The notes under the pieces were generated by a model that ran no database searches, was not told the DNA's origin, and saw only the letters and a list, made by a program, of their open reading frames with translations. Below, piece by piece: positions 45,018 to 53,521 of a DNA stretch of 64,000 nt. The DNA is from Modestobacter sp. VKM Ac-2982 (GTDB lineage: Bacteria > Actinomycetota > Actinomycetes > Mycobacteriales > Geodermatophilaceae): NCBI RefSeq assembly GCF_026967935.1, contig NZ_JAPVBL010000002.1:62001-126000 (forward strand). The letters are read 5' to 3'. Position numbers and translations under genes: made by a program. How positions within the stretch are numbered: position 1 is the first letter of the stretch; every line of letters starts with the position of its first letter.

Positions 45018-46526
45018 TCAGTCCTCGCTGACGGTGGTGTCGGCGTTGATCAGCGCCCGCTCGCGCGGGTCGCGCACGGCACCGGAGACGCCGGCGGCCT
45101 CGCCCTGGATGACCCGCTCGTGCAGCATCGGCACCGCGGCGCCGGTGTCCAGGACGGCCTGCTCGGCCGCGATGACCGCCTGCTGGCGCTCCGGGCCGGG
45201 GGTGGCGGCCGCGGCCGTCTCCAGGGCGGCGTCCACCGCCGGGTCGCACAGCTGAGCGATGTTGAAGGAGCCCTCGCAGGCGAAGTCGCTGTACATGTAG
45301 GCGACCGGGTCACCGGAGTCCAGCACCGTGGCGCGGGACAGGATGAACGCGTCGAAGGCCCCGGCCAGGGCGTCGGCCTCGATGAAGGCGTACTCCCGGA
45401 CGTCCTGCTCCACGGTGAAGCCCACTGCCTCCAGCTGCTGCTCCAGCAGCACCGCGACCTCGGGCAGCTCCGCCCGGTCGGTGAAGGTGCCCAGGGTGAT
45501 CGTCGTGCCGGCCGGCACGGCGGGCGCCGACGGGTCCGCCTGGTCCGCGCGCAGGTCGGCGGCCCAGGGGATCGCCGGGCCGAGCAGTCCCTCGGCGATG
45601 TCGGCGCGGCCCTCGTAGACGGTCTCCACGATGGTCGCCCGCTCGACCGCGGCCCGGGCGGCGGCCCGCACGGCCGGGTCGGCGAACGGCCCGGAGGCGG
45701 TGTTCAGGTAGAGGGTGTTGGTGCGCGGCATCGGCACCTCGTGCACCAGCTCCTCGTCGACCAGCCCGGCCTGGGAGACCGGCACCGCCTCGACGACGTC
45801 GGCGGTGCCGGTGCGGAGCGCCGCGGCCCGGGCGGTGCCGTCGGGCACGAAGGCCACGTCGATGCCGGCGGCGGCCGCGGGGTCGCCCCAGTAGCCGTCG
45901 AAGCGGTCGAGGGTGGCGCCGGAGGTGCCGTCCACGGCGACCAGCTCGAAGGGCCCCGTGCCGGTGCCGACCGGGTCGACCCGGCCGTCCGCCCCGTACG
46001 CGGCCGCGGCGAGCACCGCCAGCTGCGGGCTGGACATCCGCTGCGGCACCAGTGGGTCGGGCTCGCCGGTGGTGACCACGACGTCGGAACCGTCGGCGGT
46101 CGCGGTCAGCTCGACGCCGTCCAGGATGCGCGGCCGCGGCGAGGCCTCGTTCGCGGCGGTCAGCGCGGCGGCGGCCTGCTCGGCGGTCAGCTCCGTGCCG
46201 TCGTGGAACTCGACCCCCTCGCGGACGGTGAAGCGCCAGGTGAGGTCGTCGGTCTGGGTCCACTCGGTGGCCAGCGCCGGCTGGGCGTCGCCGTCGGCGT
46301 CCAGCACGACCAGGGTCTCGGCGGTGCTCCAGCGGGAGAGCTTGAAGGCGTCGTCGGTCAGCGGGTTCAGGCCCGAGCGCGGCGGCTGCAGCATGGCCAG
46401 CGAGATCCGGCCCTCGGCGGCCGGGTCGCTGCTGCCGCCGTCGGCGGAGCTGCTGAAGCAGCCGGTGGTCAGCAGGGCGACGGTGGCGCCGAGCACGAGC
46501 AGGCGGGGGGTGCGGGAGGGAGACAT
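45018..46526 (-). CDS. Extracellular substrate-binding lipoprotein of ABC importer 1 (SBP_bac_5, peptide/nickel type)
   Basis: 502 aa. Signal with lipobox LLTTGC (lipid Cys 23) starting MSPSRTPRLLVLGATV. The cluster C (SBP_bac_5) features are STAETLVVLDADGDAQPALATEWTQ, FHDGTELTAEQAAAAL, VDPVGTGTGPFELV, PRTNTLYLNTASGPFADPAVRAA and the C-terminal FACEGSFNIAQLCDPAVDAAL with a pair of conserved Cys shared with the paralogue at 52043. These proteins bind peptides, nickel or metallophores. It is the third gene of the minus-strand operon after two ATPases. Confidence 0.9.
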   Translation of the reverse strand: MSPSRTPRLLVLGATVALLTTGCFSSSADGGSSDPAAEGRISLAMLQPPRSGLNPLTDDAFKLSRWSTAETLVVLDADGDAQPALATEWTQTDDLTWRFTVREGVEFHDGTELTAEQAAAALTAANEASPRPRILDGVELTATADGSDVVVTTGEPDPLVPQRMSSPQLAVLAAAAYGADGRVDPVGTGTGPFELVAVDGTSGATLDRFDGYWGDPAAAAGIDVAFVPDGTARAAALRTGTADVVEAVPVSQAGLVDEELVHEVPMPRTNTLYLNTASGPFADPAVRAAARAAVERATIVETVYEGRADIAEGLLGPAIPWAADLRADQADPSAPAVPAGTTITLGTFTDRAELPEVAVLLEQQLEAVGFTVEQDVREYAFIEADALAGAFDAFILSRATVLDSGDPVAYMYSDFACEGSFNIAQLCDPAVDAALETAAAATPGPERQQAVIAAEQAVLDTGAAVPMLHERVIQGEAAGVSGAVRDPRERALINADTTVSED

Positions 46527-46561
46527 CGTTCCGTTCTCGGATGGGCGGTGCAGGGCTGGGG

Positions 46562-47362
46562 TCAGGCGGGGAGGGCTGGGACGGCGGCGAGCAGCTCCCG
46601 GGTGCGGGGGTGGGCGGGACGGGTGAGCAGGTCGGCGGTCGGCCCCTCCTCGACGACGAGCCCGTCGGCGAGCACGACGGTGCGGTCGCAGAGCCGGGCG
46701 ACGACGGCGAGGTCGTGGGAGACCAGGAGCAGCCCCAGGCCCTCGCGGGCGGAGAGGTCGGCGAGCACCTGGACCACCTGGTCGCGCACGGGCAGGTCCA
46801 GCCCGCTGACCGGCTCGTCGGCGAGCAGCAGGACCGGGCCCGGCGCCAGGGCACGGGCCAGTGCGACCCGCTGCGCCTGGCCTCCGGAGAGCTCGCCGGG
46901 GCGGCGGCCGGCGAGCTCCGGGTCCAGGCCCACCCGGGTCAGCGCCGTCGTCACGGCGGCGGCGTGGTCGCCGGGCACGTGCAGGTGCCGCAGCGGCACC
47001 GAGACCAGCTCGCGGACCGTCGAGCGGGGGTCCAGCGACCCGGCCGGGTCCTGCGGCACGTACTGCACCAGCCGGCGGTACCAGCGCAGCGAGGCCGTCG
47101 ATCCCGGCCGGACGGTGCGGCCGGCGAGGGTCACCGTGCCCCGATCGGGGCGCTCCAGCCCGAGCAGGCAGCGCAGCAGGGTCGACTTGCCGGAGCCGGA
47201 GGTGCCGACCAGCCCGACCCGTTCGCCGACCGCCACCTGGAGGTCGACCCCCTGCAGCGCCGCAGCGACGTCCCGGGCGCCCCAGGGGCGCCGCCGATGC
47301 AGTGCGTAGTCGTGCTCGATGCCCGCCGCGCTGAGCACCGGACCCTCTACGGGTCGGCTCAC
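46562..47362 (-). CDS. ABC ATP-binding protein 2 of importer 1 (OppF/DppF-like)
   Basis: 266 aa, GTG start overlapping the stop of the first ATPase gene by 4 nt. Walker A GTSGSGKST, Q-loop VQYVPQDPAGSLDPR, signature LSGGQAQRVALARALAPGP, Walker B LLLADEPVSGLD and the H-loop LLVSHDLAVVARLCDRTV. The C-terminal Opp/Dpp extension (RTRELLAAVPALPA) is short. It pairs with the ATPase encoded upstream to energise the fused permease. In-frame starts further upstream belong to a shadow. Confidence 0.9.
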   Translation of the reverse strand: MSRPVEGPVLSAAGIEHDYALHRRRPWGARDVAAALQGVDLQVAVGERVGLVGTSGSGKSTLLRCLLGLERPDRGTVTLAGRTVRPGSTASLRWYRRLVQYVPQDPAGSLDPRSTVRELVSVPLRHLHVPGDHAAAVTTALTRVGLDPELAGRRPGELSGGQAQRVALARALAPGPVLLLADEPVSGLDLPVRDQVVQVLADLSAREGLGLLLVSHDLAVVARLCDRTVVLADGLVVEEGPTADLLTRPAHPRTRELLAAVPALPA

Positions 47363-48177
47363 GACGCGGCACCGGCCCGAGTCGGGAGCGCGCCGGCCCG
47401 CGCGGCGGCCACCAGGGCGGCGCTCTGCTCGTGCTGCGGCGCGGTCAGCAGCCGGGTGATCGGGGCGTCCTCGACGACGGCGCCCGCGTGCAGCACCACC
47501 GCGCGGTCGCACAACGAGGCGGCCACCGCGAGGTCGTGGGTGATGAACAGCAGTGCGGCGTCCCGGCTGGCCTCGCGCAGCACCGCGACGACCTGGGCTT
47601 GGGTGACGAGGTCGAGCGCGGTCGTGGGCTCGTCGGCGACCAGCAGCCCGGCCCGGGAGGCGAGGGCCATGGCGATGCAGACGCGCTGCCGCTGTCCACC
47701 GGACAGCTCGCCGGGGGAGCTGCGCAGCACCCGCTCGGTGTCGTCCAGGCCGACCGCCGACAGCAGCTGCGCGCGCTGGCGCGCCAGTTCGGCGCCGCGC
47801 AGCCCGCGGTGGTTGCGCAGCGGCAGGGCCAGCTGCGCGCCGACCGGCACCAACGGGTTGAGTGCGGCGGCCGGGTCCTGGCCCACCGCGGCCACCCGGG
47901 CGGCCGTGGACCGGCGGGCCGGCGGCAACCGGGACACGTCGGTACCGGCCACCCGCACGCTGCCCCGGACCTCGGCGCCGATCGGGAGGGTGCCCAGGAC
48001 CGCTGCGGCGGTGAGCGACTTCCCCGATCCCGACGCGCCGATCAGCGCCACCCGCTCGGTCGCCGCCATCTCGAACCGGACGCCGCGCACCAGCTCCCGG
48101 CCGCCGAGGGAGACCGTGAGGTCGTCGACGACGAGGGCCGCGTGTCGCTCCGCACACGTGGCCGGACTGATAATCAT
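47359..48177 (-). CDS. ABC ATP-binding protein 1 of importer 1 (OppD/DppD-like)
   Basis: 272 aa with ATG at 48177 (MIISPATCAERHAAL); an in-frame GTG at 48204 is an alternative. Walker A GASGSGKS, VGQDPAAALNPLVPVG, signature SGGQRQRVCIAMALAS, Walker B LLVADEPTTALDLVTQAQ and H-loop LLFITHDLAVAASLCDRAV. It is the first gene of the minus-strand operon. A Zur-box-like palindrome covers the chosen ATG, which suggests a leaderless transcript and direct repression by Zur. The MFS/TauD operon runs the other way from the same 165-bp intergenic region. Confidence 0.9.
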   Translation of the reverse strand: MIISPATCAERHAALVVDDLTVSLGGRELVRGVRFEMAATERVALIGASGSGKSLTAAAVLGTLPIGAEVRGSVRVAGTDVSRLPPARRSTAARVAAVGQDPAAALNPLVPVGAQLALPLRNHRGLRGAELARQRAQLLSAVGLDDTERVLRSSPGELSGGQRQRVCIAMALASRAGLLVADEPTTALDLVTQAQVVAVLREASRDAALLFITHDLAVAASLCDRAVVLHAGAVVEDAPITRLLTAPQHEQSAALVAAARAGALPTRAGAAS

Positions 48178-48182
48178 TGTCG
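48168..48182. promoter_or_regulatory. Predicted Zur box overlapping the ABC operon 1 start codon
   Basis: On the minus strand CGACAATGATTATCA, close to the znuA box TGACAACGATTGTCA (minus strand). It covers the ATG at 48175-48177. If transcription starts at or near that ATG, Zur binding would block it directly. The gap 48183-48341 toward the TauD-like gene contains an ATTGC-N12-GCAAT inverted repeat (48238-48259) but no second Zur-type box. Confidence 0.75.
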
Positions 48183-48341
48183 GCAACCTACCCGGCGCGG
48201 CCACGTGGTCGTCAGCCGCCCGTCACGGGCCGGTCGCATTGCTGCGAACGAGTTGCAATACGGTGCTCGACGCGAGACGCCGCTCGCACCCCGGCCGGGT
48301 GACCTCGTGCCGCTGTCCCGATCCACACCTTGGAGGACCCC

Positions 48342-49154
48342 TTGGCCGCACGCACGCCCTCCGGCCGCCGGGTGGGCGCCGTCCGCCCCGAGCTGTCCGA
48401 CCTGCTCCGCAGCACCGGGGTGGTCCCGCAGTCGGCGAGCACCCCCGAGGAGGCCCGGGAGCTGCTGGCCCGGGACGGTGCGGTCGTCGTCGCCGAGCCG
48501 ACCCCCGGCCCCGAGGCGCTGCCGATCGTGGCGGCCCAGGTCCACGGCGACCGGCTGCGTCAGCTGTTCGCCCTCCGCCCGCTGCGCCAGCAGTCCGGCG
48601 AGCTGCTGGGGCTGCACAGCGACGGCGCCCACGTCGTGGTCGACGTGCACGGCCGCACGGTCAACCTGCGCGACCCGGACGAGGACGGGCTGCTGCAGCG
48701 CTGCGTCCGGCCCGCGCCCGAGGGCGGGGACTCCTTCCTGGTCGACGGGTACGCCCTCGTCGACGCGCTGGCCACCGGGTGCCCGGAGCTGCACGCCTTC
48801 CTGACCGGCACCGACGTCGACTACTTCGGCGGCTGGACCTCCGCACCGCACGAGGTGCCGCGCACCCCGCTGGTCCGCCGGCTCGTCGAGCACACCCGGG
48901 CCGGCCGCCGGGTGGTCCGGGCCAGCGAGACCGCCGTCCCGGTGCCGCGCGAGCCGCGTGCCGCCGAGCACGACGCGCAGCTGGACCTGTGGGCCGATGT
49001 GCTGGCCACGGCGGTCGACGTCGTGCCGCACTTCCGGCTGGAGGCCGGCGAGGTGCTGGTCGTCGACAACTACCGCTGCCTGCACGGCCGCGACCCGTTC
49101 ACCGGCCAGCGCGACGTCGACGTGCTGACGGTGATGACCGCGGACGCCTGGTGA
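48342..49154 (+). CDS. TauD/TfdA-like Fe(II)/2-oxoglutarate-dependent dioxygenase
   Basis: 270 aa, TTG start with GGAGG 5 nt upstream; another TTG lies 12 nt earlier within the ribosome-binding site. The double-stranded beta-helix Fe ligands are H92-x-D94 (LHSDGAHVVV) and H248 (NYRCLHGRDPF), and the 2-oxoglutarate Arg is likely R257 (TGQRDVDVL). The facial triad is intact. It resembles the gamma-butyrobetaine hydroxylase/clavaminate-type group. It is the first gene of a five-partner coupled operon with two ABC ATPases, an MFS transporter, a binding protein and a fused permease. I infer that it hydroxylates or opens a metallophore or its complex; no direct evidence exists. Confidence 0.88.
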   Translation: MAARTPSGRRVGAVRPELSDLLRSTGVVPQSASTPEEARELLARDGAVVVAEPTPGPEALPIVAAQVHGDRLRQLFALRPLRQQSGELLGLHSDGAHVVVDVHGRTVNLRDPDEDGLLQRCVRPAPEGGDSFLVDGYALVDALATGCPELHAFLTGTDVDYFGGWTSAPHEVPRTPLVRRLVEHTRAGRRVVRASETAVPVPREPRAAEHDAQLDLWADVLATAVDVVPHFRLEAGEVLVVDNYRCLHGRDPFTGQRDVDVLTVMTADAW

Positions 49155-49948
49155 ACGACGTCCCACCTCTCCTGCGCGTCCGGGACCTGACCGTCGGGTT
49201 CGGCGGGCACCCGGTCGTCGCCGGGGTCTCCTTCGACCTCGCTGCTGGCGAGCGGGTCGCCCTCGTCGGCGCCTCCGGCTCGGGCAAGACGCTGACCACC
49301 CTGGCGCTGCTCGGGCTCCTCCCGCCGGGCGCCGTCGTCACCGGCAGCGTCCGGGTCGACGGCACCGAGGTGGTGGGGGCCGTGGAACGGGACCTCCGGC
49401 CGCTGCGTGGCCCGGTCACCGCCCTGGTGCCGCAGGACCCGGGCACGTCGCTGAACCCGCAGGTCCGGGTGGGGCGGCAGGTCGCCGCGCCGCTGCGCCG
49501 GGCGGGGGCGCGACGACGGGTGGCTGCCGCGCGGGCCGCCGAGCTGCTGGCCGAGATGCGGCTGCCGGTCGGCAGCGCACGGCGCTTCCCGGTCCAGCTG
49601 TCGGGCGGGCAGCGGCAACGGGCCGCACTCGCCCTGGCCCTGGCCGCCGGCCCGCAGCTGCTGGTCGCCGACGAGCCGACCTCCGCGCTGGACGCGACCG
49701 CGCAGCACGGCGTGCTCGCCGTGCTCGGCCGGGCCACCCGCGAGCGCGGCGCGGGGCTGCTGCTGGTCACCCACGACCTGGCTGCCGCGGCCACCACCTG
49801 CGACCGGGTGCTGGTGCTGGAGGAGGGCGAGCTGCTCGCCGACGGGCCGCTGCGCGAGGTGCTGGCCGGGCACGCGCACCCCGCGGTGCGCGCGCTGGTC
49901 GAGGCCACCGCCGCGCTGAGCCCACCGGCCCTGGTGGGGGCCCGGTGA
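49151..49948 (+). CDS. ABC ATP-binding protein A of importer 2 (OppD-like)
   Basis: 265 aa, GTG start overlapping the dioxygenase stop by 4 nt. Walker A GASGSGKT, LVPQDPGTSLNPQVRVG, signature LSGGQRQRAALALALAAGP, Walker B LLVADEPTSALDATAQHG, H-loop LLLVTHDLAAAATTCDRVLVLEEGELL. Paralogue of 47359. The start codon lies inside the preceding stop, so translation is coupled. Confidence 0.9.
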   Translation: MNDVPPLLRVRDLTVGFGGHPVVAGVSFDLAAGERVALVGASGSGKTLTTLALLGLLPPGAVVTGSVRVDGTEVVGAVERDLRPLRGPVTALVPQDPGTSLNPQVRVGRQVAAPLRRAGARRRVAAARAAELLAEMRLPVGSARRFPVQLSGGQRQRAALALALAAGPQLLVADEPTSALDATAQHGVLAVLGRATRERGAGLLLVTHDLAAAATTCDRVLVLEEGELLADGPLREVLAGHAHPAVRALVEATAALSPPALVGAR

Positions 49949-50709
49949 GCGCCGAGCTGCTGCTCGCCCGCGGGCTGACCCGGTCGTACCGGGGAGCCGC
50001 CGCGCCGGTGCTCGACGGGGTCGACCTCCGCCTGACCGCGGGCCAGCGGCTGGCGGTGGTGGGGGAGTCCGGCGCCGGCAAGTCCACGCTCACCCGGCTG
50101 CTGCTCGGGCTCGAGCGGCCCGACGCCGGAGAGGTCACCTACCGCGGCCGGCCGGTGCGGCCGGGCCGGGCCAGCGCGCTGCACTGGTTCCGCCGCGCCG
50201 TGCAGGTGGTGCCCCAGGACCCGGGTCGTTCGCTCAACCCGCGGATGCGCGTCGGCCAGGCCGTCGCCGAACCGCTGCGCTGCCTGCAGGTGCCGGGTGA
50301 CCACCGGGCCCGCGTCGCCGAGCTGCTGCTCGCCGTCGGTCTGGACCCCGACGCCGCCGGCCGGTTGCCGCACGAGTTCTCCGGCGGCCAGCGGCAGCGG
50401 ATCGCGCTGGCCCGCGCGCTCGCCCCGCGCCCGGAGGTGCTGATCGCCGACGAGCCGGTCAGCGCACTGGACGCCGCCGTCCGGCTGCAGGTGGTGGAGC
50501 TGCTCCGGGCGGTCAGCGACGCCGAGGGCGTTGCGCTGCTCGTGGTGTCGCACGACCTGGGCGTCGTCGCCGCCCTCTGCTCCGAGGTCGTGGTGCTGGC
50601 CGGCGGCCGGGTGGTGGAGTCCGGGCCGGTGGGCCGCGTGCTCACCGAGCCGGCGAGCCGTGAGGCGCACGCGCTGGTGGCCGCCGTCCCGCGGCTGGTG
50701 CTGGCATGA
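49945..50709 (+). CDS. ABC ATP-binding protein B of importer 2 (OppF-like)
   Basis: 254 aa, GTG start overlapping the previous stop by 4 nt. Walker A GESGAGKST, QVVPQDPGRSLNPRMRVG, signature FSGGQRQRIALARALAPRP, Walker B LIADEPVSALDAAV, H-loop LLVVSHDLGVVAALCSEV. Similar to 46562. It works with protein A as a heterodimer driving the fused permease of importer 2. Confidence 0.9.
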   Translation: MSAELLLARGLTRSYRGAAAPVLDGVDLRLTAGQRLAVVGESGAGKSTLTRLLLGLERPDAGEVTYRGRPVRPGRASALHWFRRAVQVVPQDPGRSLNPRMRVGQAVAEPLRCLQVPGDHRARVAELLLAVGLDPDAAGRLPHEFSGGQRQRIALARALAPRPEVLIADEPVSALDAAVRLQVVELLRAVSDAEGVALLVVSHDLGVVAALCSEVVVLAGGRVVESGPVGRVLTEPASREAHALVAAVPRLVLA

Positions 50710-52019
50710 CCGGGCTCATCACCTGGGAGCCGTTCGTGCTGTTCCGGCGGCTGCCGGCCGTGCCCCGGCTGCTGCTGCTGTCCCAGCTGGCGTTCAACAT
50801 CGGCTTCTACCTGGTGGTGCCGTTCCTGGCGGTGCACCTGACCGAGGACCTGGCGCTGGCCGGTGGGCTGGTCGGCCTGGTGCTCGGGGTGCGCACCTTC
50901 AGCCAGCAGGGGCTGTTCTTCCTCGGTGGCGGGCTGGCCGACCGGTTCGGCGTCAAACCCGTCGTGGTCACCGGCTGCCTCATCCGGATCGCCGGGTTCG
51001 GCGTGCTCGCCGTCGCCACCTCGTTGCCCGCCGTGCTCGCCGGCACGGTGCTGGTCGGCTTCGCGGCCGCCCTGTTCTCCCCAGCGGTGGAGTCGGCGCT
51101 GGCCGACCAGGGCCACCGGCTGGAGGCCGCCGGCGTCGTCACCCGGGCCGAGGTCTTCGGGCTGGACGCCATCGCCAGCAAGCTCGGCTCGGTCACCGGG
51201 CCGGCGCTCGGTGCCGTCCTGCTCACCGTGCCGTTCAGCGTCACCTGCTGGGTCTCCGCCGGCGTCTTCGGCGTGGTGCTCGCCGCGCACCTGCGCTGGC
51301 TGCCGCGGGACCTGCGCACCGAGGGCAGCGGGGAGGAGAGCGTGCTCGCCGGGTGGGGGCACGTGCTGCGCAACCGCACCTTCCTGGCCTTCACCGCCTG
51401 CTACTGCACCTACCTGCTCAGCTACAACCAGCTCTACCTGGCCCTCCCCGTCGAGCTCTCCCGGGCGACCGGCGGCCAGGGGGCGCTGGGCTGGCTGTTC
51501 GTGCTGGCCGCGGTGTCGGTGCTGCTGTTCCAGCTGCGGGTCACCGCCCGCGCCCGGCGGGCCGGGGTGCAGCGGGCCCTGCCGTTCGGCTTCGCGCTGA
51601 TGAGCGCGTCGTTCCTGCTGGTCGCGGTCTGCGCCCCGCTCGCCCCGCCCGCCGGGATCTGGGCGCTGGCGCCGGCGGCCGGCATGGTGCTGTTGCTCTA
51701 CACCGGCCAGATGGTCGCCGTGCCCCTCGCCCAGGACCTGGTGCCCCGGCTGGCCGGGGAGCGGCGGCTGGGCGCCCACTTCGGCTTCCTGGCCTCCGCC
51801 GGCGGCGCCGCGGTGCTGGTCGGCAGCACCGGGGTGGGCGCGCTGCTCGACCTCGCCGACCGGCCGCAGCCGGCCGCCGCCGTCCCGTGGCTGGTGCTCG
51901 CCGCCCTGCCCGCGGCCTCGGCCATCGGCCTTGCGGTGCTGACCCGCCGGATCGCCCGCACCCCGGCGGCGGGGCCACCGGCGCCCGCCGTCCCCGCCGA
52001 GGAACCGGCGCACCCGTGA
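50706..52019 (+). CDS. MFS transporter within the metallophore-like ABC operon (possible exporter)
   Basis: 437 aa, ATG overlapping the ATPase stop by 4 nt. Twelve hydrophobic helices with the MFS A-like motif GGGLADRFGVKPVV in loop 2-3; the C-terminus is Pro/Ala-rich (PAAGPPAPAVPAEEPAHP). MdtH/MFS_1-like single-component efflux proteins have this architecture. Its position between ABC ATPases and the binding protein is like that of CntE, the staphylopine exporter, so a role in exporting the ligand that the ABC system later re-imports is plausible. Such a role is inferred, not shown. Confidence 0.88.
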   Translation: MTGLITWEPFVLFRRLPAVPRLLLLSQLAFNIGFYLVVPFLAVHLTEDLALAGGLVGLVLGVRTFSQQGLFFLGGGLADRFGVKPVVVTGCLIRIAGFGVLAVATSLPAVLAGTVLVGFAAALFSPAVESALADQGHRLEAAGVVTRAEVFGLDAIASKLGSVTGPALGAVLLTVPFSVTCWVSAGVFGVVLAAHLRWLPRDLRTEGSGEESVLAGWGHVLRNRTFLAFTACYCTYLLSYNQLYLALPVELSRATGGQGALGWLFVLAAVSVLLFQLRVTARARRAGVQRALPFGFALMSASFLLVAVCAPLAPPAGIWALAPAAGMVLLLYTGQMVAVPLAQDLVPRLAGERRLGAHFGFLASAGGAAVLVGSTGVGALLDLADRPQPAAAVPWLVLAALPAASAIGLAVLTRRIARTPAAGPPAPAVPAEEPAHP

Positions 52020-52042
52020 CCCACCCACCGAGAAGAGGGCCC

Positions 52043-53521
52043 ATGTCCCGCCCCGCAGGTGCCCTGCTCGCGTTGCCCCTCCTGCTCGCCGGCTGCTTCG
52101 CCCCGGCTGCGGAGGGGTCGGCCGACGGCGGGCAGCGGCTGGCACTGGCGCTGGCCTTCCCCCCGGTCGCCGCGCTCTCACCGTTCTCCGACGACGCGGT
52201 GCTCGTCACCCGGATGGGCGTGGGGGAGACGCTGGTGGGGCTGGACGAGGCCGGTGAGCCTGCCCCGCTGCTGGCCGAGAGCTGGAGCCGGGTCGACGAC
52301 CGCACCGTCACCCTCGACCTCCGCGCGGACGTGGCGTTCCACGACGGGACGCCGCTGGACGCCGAGGCCGTCGTCGGCGCCCTGGCGGCGGCGGCCGCTG
52401 CGGTGCCGGCCCCCCGGTCGATCGACGGCCTGGGGCTCACCGCCCGTGCGGTGGACGAGGACACGGTCGAGGTCCAGGTGGCCGAGCCCGACCCGCTGCT
52501 GGTGCACCGGCTGGCGGCACCCGGGCTGGTGGTCCTGGCCCCCTCGGCCTACGCCGACCCGGCGGCGCCGGACCCGGTGGGCACCGGCACCGGGCCGTTC
52601 GAGCTGACCGAGCTGCGCGGCGCGTCGGGCGCGACCCTCACCGCGGACGCCGACCACTGGGCGGGCGCGCCGGAGCTGGCCGGCGTGGACGTCACCTTCC
52701 CCGCCGACGCGGCCGCGCGCACCGCCGGGCTGCGCGCCGGTGAGCTCGACGTGGCGGTCAACCTGCCCATCGCCCAGCTGCCGACCCTCACCGACACCGA
52801 GGTGCTCTCCGTCCCGCTGCCGCGGCTGGTCTCCCTCTCCCTGGACACCGCGGACGGCCCGTTCGCCGATCCGGGCCTGCGCGCGGCCGCCGCCGCGGCG
52901 ATCGACCCGCAGCCCGTGGTCGACGCCGTCTACGAGGGCCGGGCCGACGTCGCCGAGGGGCTGGTGAACGACGACACCGCCGGGGGTCTGGACCGGCCGG
53001 AGGTGACCCTGCCCCGGGCCACCGACCCGGCCGGTGCGAACATCCGGCTGGCCACCTACTCCGACCGGCCGGAGCTGCCCGAGGCGGCCGCGGTGCTCGC
53101 CGAGCAGCTGCGGCAGGCCGGGTTCACCGTCGAGGTCGTGGTGGCCGAGTACGCCACCCTGGAGACCGACCTGCTCGCCGGCACCTACGACGCGGTGCTC
53201 GCCAGCCGGCTGTACCTGGGTGACACCGGGGACCCGGTCGGCTACCTGGCCGCCGACCTGACCTGCGCGGGCAGCTACAACCTGGCCCGGCTCTGCGACC
53301 CGGCGGTGGACGCCGCCGTCGCCGAGGCCGCGACCCTGGCCGACCCCGAGGAGCGCCGGGCCGCGGCGCTGCGGATCGAGGCCCAGGTGCTCTCCACCGG
53401 CGCCGTGGTGCCGGTGCTGCACGAGCGCACCCACACCGGGTACGCCCCGACGGTCAGCGGTCTCGTCGTCGACCCGTTCGACCGGCTGCTGCTCGGCACC
53501 GAGACGACGGTCGAGGAGTGA
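52043..53521 (+). CDS. Extracellular substrate-binding lipoprotein of ABC importer 2 (SBP_bac_5)
   Basis: 492 aa, starting MSRPAGALLALPLLLAGC with lipobox Cys 18; a GTG 27 nt earlier is possible but less likely. SBP_bac_5 pattern: MGVGETLVGLDEAGEPAPLLAESW, FHDGTPLDAEAVVGAL, PDPVGTGTGPFEL, and C-terminal DLTCAGSYNLARLCDPAVDAAV with the same Cys pair as the paralogue at 45018. Both proteins thus belong to one paralogous pair and may bind related ligands; the two Cys could form a disulfide. It follows the MFS gene by 23 nt and its own stop overlaps the permease start. Confidence 0.9.
   Translation: MSRPAGALLALPLLLAGCFAPAAEGSADGGQRLALALAFPPVAALSPFSDDAVLVTRMGVGETLVGLDEAGEPAPLLAESWSRVDDRTVTLDLRADVAFHDGTPLDAEAVVGALAAAAAAVPAPRSIDGLGLTARAVDEDTVEVQVAEPDPLLVHRLAAPGLVVLAPSAYADPAAPDPVGTGTGPFELTELRGASGATLTADADHWAGAPELAGVDVTFPADAAARTAGLRAGELDVAVNLPIAQLPTLTDTEVLSVPLPRLVSLSLDTADGPFADPGLRAAAAAAIDPQPVVDAVYEGRADVAEGLVNDDTAGGLDRPEVTLPRATDPAGANIRLATYSDRPELPEAAAVLAEQLRQAGFTVEVVVAEYATLETDLLAGTYDAVLASRLYLGDTGDPVGYLAADLTCAGSYNLARLCDPAVDAAVAEAATLADPEERRAAALRIEAQVLSTGAVVPVLHERTHTGYAPTVSGLVVDPFDRLLLGTETTVEE

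Noticed and set aside
46541-49150. 1135-aa plus-strand frame leading into the ABC ATPase at 49151
   Set aside because: Antisense to three minus-strand ABC genes; the GTGA overlap at 49151 gives the real start.
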